Assembly (NCBI GenBank): GCA_963734845.1
Contig: CAVTIS010000012.1
Coordinates: forward strand, 248,001-312,000
DNA: 64,000 bases
Direction: 5' to 3'
Origin: JAKAVN01 sp963734845
Lineage (GTDB): Bacteria > Desulfobacterota > Binatia > Binatales > Binataceae
Of the stretch, positions 58,777 through 64,000 are shown piece by piece. Each line of letters opens with the position of its first letter. Within the stretch, counting starts at the first letter, position 1. The translations under genes and the position numbers were made by a program. The notes under the pieces are model-generated. The model was not told where the DNA came from, did not search any database, and saw nothing but the letters and a program-made list of their open reading frames with translations.

Positions 58777-59379
58777 CTAACGCGAGGCCGGACCGTTCAT
58801 CCGGCGCAGCACTTCTTCGGTGAAGCGCAGCGTGAGTCCCCAGATCACCTGGTCGTTGTAGAAGATAGCCGGATGCTCGGAGACCTCTCCGCTATCGCGC
58901 CGGAAACGATAGGTGCCGCGGTAGCTCGAATCCTCCAGGGCGCTCATAGGCACGAAGAAGATCGCGGCGACCTCCTTCGGATCGGCGCGCAGTCCCTCGG
59001 CGGCCGGAATGACGCCGATGAACGGCGTCACATGAATTTCTCTGGTGCGCGCCACCGTGCCCTCGATGGCGCCCAGCACGTCGACGCTCGCGGGTTCGAT
59101 GCCGACCTCTTCCTGCGCCTCGCGCAGCGCCGTGTGGAGCAGGGTTTCATCGGTCGGATCGACCCGGCCGCCGGGAAAGGCGACCTGGCCGCGATGACTC
59201 TCGACGTGATCGGAACGCCGGATAAAGACCACGTGCAAGTCGCCGTCGAGCTCGAAGATGGGCATCAGCACTGCGGCGCCGCGTCCCGCGCCGGTGCGAT
59301 GGCGCGCGAGCCGGTCGGCGGGTTCGAGGCCCTGGCGCAAACGGAGGATACGCTGATTGATTCGGTCGCTCGCGCTCAT
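58777..59379 (-). CDS. Nudix hydrolase, CoA-pyrophosphatase type
   Basis: The 200-residue protein has GQVAFPGGRVDPTDETLLHTALREAQEEVGI at 64-94. The REAQEE core is canonical, while the first Gly-to-Glu spacing is that of NudL-type CoA-pyrophosphatases (FPGGRVD-D/E). It would hydrolyse CoA or acyl-CoA to adenosine 3',5'-bisphosphate and 4'-phosphopantetheine. It diverges from thiI. Confidence 0.87.
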   Translation of the reverse strand: MSASDRINQRILRLRQGLEPADRLARHRTGAGRGAAVLMPIFELDGDLHVVFIRRSDHVESHRGQVAFPGGRVDPTDETLLHTALREAQEEVGIEPASVDVLGAIEGTVARTREIHVTPFIGVIPAAEGLRADPKEVAAIFFVPMSALEDSSYRGTYRFRRDSGEVSEHPAIFYNDQVIWGLTLRFTEEVLRRMNGPASR

Positions 59380-59448
59380 GTATCAGTGCTGGCGCGCAAA
59401 TACGATAATGCGTGCGAGGAAGAGAGCTTGCGGGTGTAAACGATCACG

Positions 59449-60612
59449 ATGCGTTACCTGATTGGAAGATACCACGAAATCGCGCTCAAGGGGCGCAACC
59501 AGTGGCGCTTCGTCGATCAATTGAAGAGCAATCTGCGCGCGGTCTTCGCTGATTTCAAGCTCGGCGCGATGCGCGGCGAGGGTCCGCGCCTGATCGTTGA
59601 GTTGCCGGACGAGCTCGGCGAAGAGGTCGCCGCCGAGCGCGCTGCGCTGCTCTTCGGGGTGCAGAATTTTTCGCTGAGCCGTCCGGTAGCGCGCGATATC
59701 GAAGCGATTAAGCGCGAGGCGATCGCGATTGCCCGCGCCCATCTGAGCGCCGCCAGCTTTCGCGTGCGCGCGACGCGCGCCGACAAGCGCTTTGCGCTCA
59801 ATTCGATGGAAATCGACCAGGCGGTAGGAGCCGCGGTCAAGGATGATCTCGGACTTAAAGTAGATCTTGAGAATCCCGCGCTGGTCATCACAGTCGAAAT
59901 CCTTCCCGACGCCGCCTACATAGCTCCCGGCAAACGGCCGGGCGCCGGCGGCCTGCCCGTCGGCATCACGGGTCATGGAGTGGCGCTGCTCTCCGGCGGA
60001 ATCGACTCGCCGGTCGCTGCGCATCGCATGATGCGCCGCGGCCTCAGGCTCGACTTCGTCCACTTCCACAGCCATCCGCTGGTCTCCGCCGCGAGCCGCG
60101 AGAAAGCGACCGAGTTAGCTGAGCATCTCACCCGCTACCAGGCGCGGTCGACGCTGATGCTGGTGGCGTTCGCCGACATCCAGCGCGAGATCGTGGCGCG
60201 CGGGCCACGTCCGTTGCGCGTGGTGCTTTACCGCCGCTTCATGGTGCGGATTGCGGCCGCGCTGGCGCGGCGCACGGGCGCGCGCGTGCTGGTGACGGGC
60301 GAGAGTCTCGGCCAGGTCGCTTCGCAGACGCTGGAGAACATGACGGTCATCGAGGAGGCCGCCGGACTGCCGATGCTGCGACCGCTCGTCGGGATGGACA
60401 AGAACGAGATTGTCGACCAGGCGCGCACGCTCGGCACTTTTGAGACCTCGATTCAGCCCGACCAGGATTGCTGCTCGCTGTTCGTTCCTCCGCATCCCGA
60501 AACCCACGCCAACCTCGACGAAGTGCGTGCGGCCGAGCGCGTGCTCGAGGTGGAAACGATGGTGGCCGATGCAGTACGCAAGGCGGAGGTCGTCCGCCTG
60601 ACGTTTCCGTAG
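59449..60612 (+). CDS. thiI: tRNA 4-thiouridine synthase
   Basis: The 387-residue protein has the N-terminal ferredoxin-like/THUMP region (RYHEIALKGRNQWRF ... AASFRVRATRADKRF), then the PP-loop SGGIDSP at 182-188, and the C-terminal DCCSLFVPPHPET segment of ThiI. It lacks the C-terminal rhodanese domain of the E. coli enzyme, as in many bacteria. It adds sulfur to tRNA U8. Confidence 0.93.
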   Translation: MRYLIGRYHEIALKGRNQWRFVDQLKSNLRAVFADFKLGAMRGEGPRLIVELPDELGEEVAAERAALLFGVQNFSLSRPVARDIEAIKREAIAIARAHLSAASFRVRATRADKRFALNSMEIDQAVGAAVKDDLGLKVDLENPALVITVEILPDAAYIAPGKRPGAGGLPVGITGHGVALLSGGIDSPVAAHRMMRRGLRLDFVHFHSHPLVSAASREKATELAEHLTRYQARSTLMLVAFADIQREIVARGPRPLRVVLYRRFMVRIAAALARRTGARVLVTGESLGQVASQTLENMTVIEEAAGLPMLRPLVGMDKNEIVDQARTLGTFETSIQPDQDCCSLFVPPHPETHANLDEVRAAERVLEVETMVADAVRKAEVVRLTFP

Positions 60613-60629
60613 CGCCGCCGCGTCAGGCG

Positions 60630-61925
60630 CTAACGCAGGAATTGCAGCCAGGCAATGTCGATCGCGAGCGTGACGAGCGTGACTGGCAGGCCGACCTTCA
60701 AGTAATCGATGAAGCTGATCTCGATACCTTCGCGCCGCGCCTGCTCGATCACAATCAGGTTTGCGATCGATCCAAGCAGGGTCAAATTGCCGGCCAGCGT
60801 GCTGGCGCTCGCGAGCACCAGGCCGGTGCTCATCCCCTGGCTGATCTGCGGATAGATTGGCTTGAATAGCAGCACCGCGGGAACGTTGCTGACCAGATTG
60901 GAGAGCACCGCCGCGGCCACCGACAGCACGGCGACGTTTTTCAGCCGCTCGGGTCCCGCCGCCCGCACCAAATCCTCGAGCAGATGGGTAGTCTCGGCGC
61001 CCCTTACCACGATGAACAGTCCGGCGAACATCACTAGAAGCGTCCAGTCGATTTGCTCATAGATCGACCGCGGCTGCGTGCGCCGCGTGAACAGCAGCGC
61101 CGCGCCGCCGCCCAGCGCCACCAAGTGGGTCGGATAACCCATCGCGAACAGTACTAGCACTGCGCCCGCGACGGTCGAAGACTTGATCAGGTGGTAGCGG
61201 CGCTCCGGCGGCGGCGCGGGCAAATGCAGGTCGTCGCGCCGGCGGATGCGGCTTAGGCGGCCGTGATAGAGCCAGGCGATCACGGCATAGTCGACCAGCA
61301 AGCTCGCGACCGCGACCGGCGCGAGACGAATCGCGAAGGCCGAATAGCCGATGTGGGCGAAGCCGGCGACGATCATGTTTTGCGGATTGCCGGTGATGGT
61401 CGCGACGCTGCCGATGTTGCTGCCGGTGGCCAGCGCGATCAGGAGCGGCGCGGCGTCGATCTCGAGAATGCGGGCGACCTCGATGAGCGGCCCCGCCAGC
61501 GACAGGCAGACCACGTCGTTGATGAAAAAAGCGGCCAGTACGCCCGAAGCGAGCACCGTCATCGCGAGCAGCGCGTAGCCCTTGTGCGCCTGCTCCAGGA
61601 GCCATCGCGCGACAAGTGCAAAGGCTCCCGAGACGCGCAGATTGGCCACAATGATCATCATGCCCAGCAGCAGCACGAGGGTGTGAAAATCAATCGCGGC
61701 CAGCGCCCCGGCTTCGCTGAGCGACCCCGTCACCACCATCAACAGGGCGCCCGCGAGCGCGGCGCCGGTGCGGTCCAGCTTGAGTCCGGGGAAGTTGCCG
61801 ATCGCAAACACCAGGTAGGTGAAGACGAAAATCGCGAGCGGCACGGCTAGGCTTAGGTCCACCGCTCGCATCATCGGAGGAGCTTCGCCGACCGTCAAGC
61901 CTTGCCGCCGCCCACGCCCGTTCAT
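60630..61925 (-). CDS. Anion/arsenite permease-type transporter
   Basis: The 431-residue protein has about eleven membrane segments. ASGVLAAFFINDVVCLSLAGPLIEVAR and ATGSNIGSVATITGNPQNMIV are the two signature regions of the ion-transporter superfamily that includes ArsB, NhaD and citrate carriers; a second NLVSNVPAVLLF and ASTLAGNLTLLGSIANLIV complete the inverted repeat. The substrate cannot be told. It converges on thiI. Confidence 0.87.
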   Translation of the reverse strand: MNGRGRRQGLTVGEAPPMMRAVDLSLAVPLAIFVFTYLVFAIGNFPGLKLDRTGAALAGALLMVVTGSLSEAGALAAIDFHTLVLLLGMMIIVANLRVSGAFALVARWLLEQAHKGYALLAMTVLASGVLAAFFINDVVCLSLAGPLIEVARILEIDAAPLLIALATGSNIGSVATITGNPQNMIVAGFAHIGYSAFAIRLAPVAVASLLVDYAVIAWLYHGRLSRIRRRDDLHLPAPPPERRYHLIKSSTVAGAVLVLFAMGYPTHLVALGGGAALLFTRRTQPRSIYEQIDWTLLVMFAGLFIVVRGAETTHLLEDLVRAAGPERLKNVAVLSVAAAVLSNLVSNVPAVLLFKPIYPQISQGMSTGLVLASASTLAGNLTLLGSIANLIVIEQARREGIEISFIDYLKVGLPVTLVTLAIDIAWLQFLR

Positions 61926-62035
61926 CCAGCTAAAGGCCGTTCACACTTGAGTGCGCGCGGCGCTATAGTCTTTGGCGATCGAGCCCGGTCCAATGCGCGC
62001 CGGCCCGGTGACGGGGTCGGCTCGAGGAGGAAGAG

Positions 62036-63076
62036 ATGATCTTTCGCGAACTGAACAACGCCAAGTGCAAAACCTACCTGCTCGCTTCCGAAGGCATGGA
62101 GCGCGCAGTGATAATCGATCCGATCAAGGACCGCGTCGAGCGTTACCTCGGCGTGCTCGCGTACCATCGGCTCAAGCTCGATCTCATTGTTGACACGCAT
62201 ACCCACGCCGATCATCGGAGCGGCGCCCATGAGCTTTCGGGGCTAACCGAAACGCCGGTCGCGATGCATCGGCGAGCCCCGGCCCCGCATGTCACAATGC
62301 ATCTTGAGGACGGCCAGCGGCTGATCGTTGGCGATTTCGAGCTCAAGGTGCTGTACACGCCCGGCCATACCCCCGACTCGATAAGCCTCTATGCCGAGGA
62401 CCGGGTTTTCACCGGCGATTGCCTGTTGATTCACGGCACCGGGCGCGCCGATTTCGCCGGCGGCGATGCGGGCGAGCAATACGATTCGATTACGTACAAG
62501 ATGTTCACGCTCCCCGAGGCTACCCTGGTTTACCCGGCGCACGACTATCGCGGCCATTTGCATTCCACGATCGGTGAAGAGAAAGCCTCCAATCCGCGCG
62601 TGGCCGGACGCTCGCGCGAGGCTTACGTCGAGCTCATGAACAATCTCGGGCTGCCACTGCCCGAGGGAATCCAGGAGGCGCTGCAGCCCAACCAGACCGA
62701 GATCGAAGCCGCCGCGATCCATTTTCCGACGCTCGCCCAGCTCAATTCTGTGCGCCAACTCTCGCCGGACGAGGTCGCCGCGCGCGTCAACACTGCGGCC
62801 GCGCCGCTATTGCTCGACGTGCGCGAGCCCGAGGAGTATTCGGGCGAGCTCGGCCATATTCCGGGCACGCTGCTCATCCCGCTGCGTGTGCTGCCTGAGC
62901 GGGCCGACGCGGAGCTCGCTTCTTTCAAGGACAGGGACATCGTGGTGATCTGCCGCGCCGGCGTGCGCAGCGTTACCGCGGCGGCGATCCTGACCGGCCT
63001 CGGCTTCGAGAGAGTCTGCAGCATGAAGGGCGGGATGCTCGATTGGGACGACGCGCGCTTGCCCGTTGAGCGCTAG
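62036..63076 (+). CDS. Metallo-beta-lactamase-fold/rhodanese fusion (persulfide dioxygenase-like)
   Basis: The 346-residue protein has an N-terminal metallo-beta-lactamase domain of the ETHE1 type (metal motif HTHADH at 55-60, then LYTPGHTPDSIS and FTGDCLLI). A C-terminal rhodanese domain (about 240-346) carries the active Cys in VICRAGVRS near 306. Such fusions oxidise glutathione persulfide or exchange thiosulfate. AGGAGGAAGAG precedes the ATG. Sulfur-oxidation fits with the methanethiol oxidase elsewhere in the window. Confidence 0.9.
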   Translation: MIFRELNNAKCKTYLLASEGMERAVIIDPIKDRVERYLGVLAYHRLKLDLIVDTHTHADHRSGAHELSGLTETPVAMHRRAPAPHVTMHLEDGQRLIVGDFELKVLYTPGHTPDSISLYAEDRVFTGDCLLIHGTGRADFAGGDAGEQYDSITYKMFTLPEATLVYPAHDYRGHLHSTIGEEKASNPRVAGRSREAYVELMNNLGLPLPEGIQEALQPNQTEIEAAAIHFPTLAQLNSVRQLSPDEVAARVNTAAAPLLLDVREPEEYSGELGHIPGTLLIPLRVLPERADAELASFKDRDIVVICRAGVRSVTAAAILTGLGFERVCSMKGGMLDWDDARLPVER

Positions 63077-63118
63077 TCATCGCGGAAAAGATCGTCGCCC
63101 GGAGATCGTCCACAGATC

Positions 63119-64000
63119 GTGATAACAGCCAGGAGAGCTTGCGCGAGCGTTCGTGCAAAAGTCCTTAATCGAATCGGCCGGCTGCTCGGCCTGGCGCTTG
63201 CCGGCGCGGCGATGCTGCTTGCCGGATGCGGCCAGTCGCCGCAGAGGCTGGCTACGCGCTATCTCGCCGACCTGCAGCAGTTCAACTACCCTGCCTGCTA
63301 CGCGACGCTGACCGACGAGGATCGCGCCGCGCGCCCGCTCAAGGAGTTCCTGACTGAGATTCCGATGGCGCCCGACGTCGATCCGATCTGGTTCCGCGCG
63401 GTGCTGTTCAGCACCAGCTACAAAGTCGGCCAGCCGAAGGTGGACGGCGAGCGCGCAGTGGTGCCGGTCAAGGTCACGATGCCCGATCTCACGCTGTGGG
63501 AGCGGACGATTGACGCCAAGGCCGGGCCGCAGGATTCGCTCAATGCCGCTGCCGACAAGTCGCTCCAGACCGGGGCGTATCCCAAGGTCGGGTTCGAAGA
63601 CGCGCTGGTGATGGTCAAGGAGAAGCATCAATGGCGCGTGGTGGCGGACTTCGCCCGGCGCGATCTGATCCGCGACGGTAATCGCGAGGCGGTCGGCATT
63701 TATCACAAAGAGGACTATCCGCGGGCGGCGGCGGCCTATCGGGCTTTGATCGCGCAGCTCGACAAGGAGCAGTTCAGCGGCAGCCGCGGCCTGAGGTTTT
63801 TTCTCAAGCGCAAGCTCAAGAATACCGAAGACGTGCAGGCTGAGGTCCCCGCGGCGCGCGCCTACCTTCCCAAGGTCGTGCTGAGCGACGTCGCGGTCAA
63901 GATGTCGGAGACGCGCGTGCCGGCGATCTTCGGCCGTATAATCAACGCGGGCGACCGCGGCATCGACGACGTGCGCCTGACCGTGACCTATTATGCGGGG
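63119..64000 (+). CDS. Lipoprotein of unknown function (3' partial)
   Basis: The frame is open from a GTG at 63119 to the window end. The product has an N-terminal hydrophobic signal with a lipobox (MLLAGC, Cys near residue 35). A region about residues 36-170 resembles a periplasmic NTF2-like or helical domain (LATRYLADLQQFNYPACYATLTDEDRA), and the C-terminal part looks like a beta domain (IFGRIINAGDRGIDDVRLTVTYY) similar to extracellular FxLYD-type domains. The start is uncertain because no ATG lies upstream of the signal. Confidence 0.65.
   Translation, partial: MITARRACASVRAKVLNRIGRLLGLALAGAAMLLAGCGQSPQRLATRYLADLQQFNYPACYATLTDEDRAARPLKEFLTEIPMAPDVDPIWFRAVLFSTSYKVGQPKVDGERAVVPVKVTMPDLTLWERTIDAKAGPQDSLNAAADKSLQTGAYPKVGFEDALVMVKEKHQWRVVADFARRDLIRDGNREAVGIYHKEDYPRAAAAYRALIAQLDKEQFSGSRGLRFFLKRKLKNTEDVQAEVPAARAYLPKVVLSDVAVKMSETRVPAIFGRIINAGDRGIDDVRLTVTYYAG

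Noticed and set aside
1..64000. tRNA, tmRNA or rRNA genes, including tRNA att targets
   Set aside because: Scanning by eye for T-loop-like TTCRA segments with acceptor pairing gave no convincing candidate; a dedicated tRNA scan would be decisive.

Overview
The window is mostly GC-rich chromosomal DNA of a Gram-negative, diderm bacterium: it carries a TolC-type outer-membrane protein, an RND pump, an LpxH-like hydrolase and a lipoprotein. The mix of flavin-dependent luciferase-like oxidoreductase, class III CoA-transferase, Rieske oxygenase, SBP56 methanethiol oxidase, KirBac channel and many stand-alone catabolic genes resembles uncultured soil lineages such as Candidatus Binatota. That assignment is an inference; there is no rRNA or other taxonomic marker here.

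Layout. (1) 1-7079 is the right-hand part of an integrated element with looser base composition: a TOPRIM/ATPase primase-helicase, small unknown genes, a diheme cytochrome c, and an ATGA-coupled HTH-ParB-HTH operon. It ends inside a hybrid histidine kinase whose last receiver domain is cut after its phospho-acceptor motif. (2) 9.4-25.5 kb is an aromatic (hydroquinone/hydroxyquinol) catabolic region: two-subunit hydroquinone 1,2-dioxygenase, 4-hydroxymuconic-semialdehyde-type dehydrogenase, CatI/CatJ 3-oxoadipate CoA-transferase, intradiol (hydroxyquinol-type) dioxygenase and PcaF thiolase. Together they lead from hydroquinone or hydroxyquinol through maleylacetate and 3-oxoadipate to acetyl-CoA and succinyl-CoA; a maleylacetate reductase is not in the window. 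The region is interrupted by cobalt-uptake genes cbtBA, an O-methyltransferase with a decayed neighbour, and a 3.7-kb insertion in the 3' end of catI. That insertion is bounded by 52-bp identical direct repeats and supplies a replacement 3' end that keeps catI open.

(3) 25.5-38.2 kb holds scattered metabolic genes (GH1 glycosidase, a coupled metallophosphoesterase/glycosyltransferase pair, crotonase, formamidase, aldo-keto reductase, gluconokinase, MFS carrier, SDR) and several decayed genes. (4) 38.3-46 kb is an RND-MFP-OMP tripartite pump with its own two-component system. (5) 46-51.5 kb has SBP56 methanethiol oxidase translationally coupled to a His/Met-rich membrane protein, DoxX, a BolA-glutaredoxin pair, a KirBac channel and an acetyl-CoA acetyltransferase. 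(6) 51.6-64 kb has a Rieske oxygenase with its reductase, a FAD oxidoreductase, a class III CoA-transferase, CYTH, Nudix, ThiI, an anion permease, a metallo-beta-lactamase/rhodanese fusion and the start of a lipoprotein gene.

The most unusual features are the element in catI with gene 3'-end replacement (18627-22395) and its unfamiliar cargo, the element junction inside the hybrid kinase (about 7080), the SBP56/membrane-protein coupling (46706-46709), and a perfect 22-bp-arm hairpin inside a coding region (57544-57590). No tRNA, rRNA, CRISPR array, transposase or integrase was recognised.
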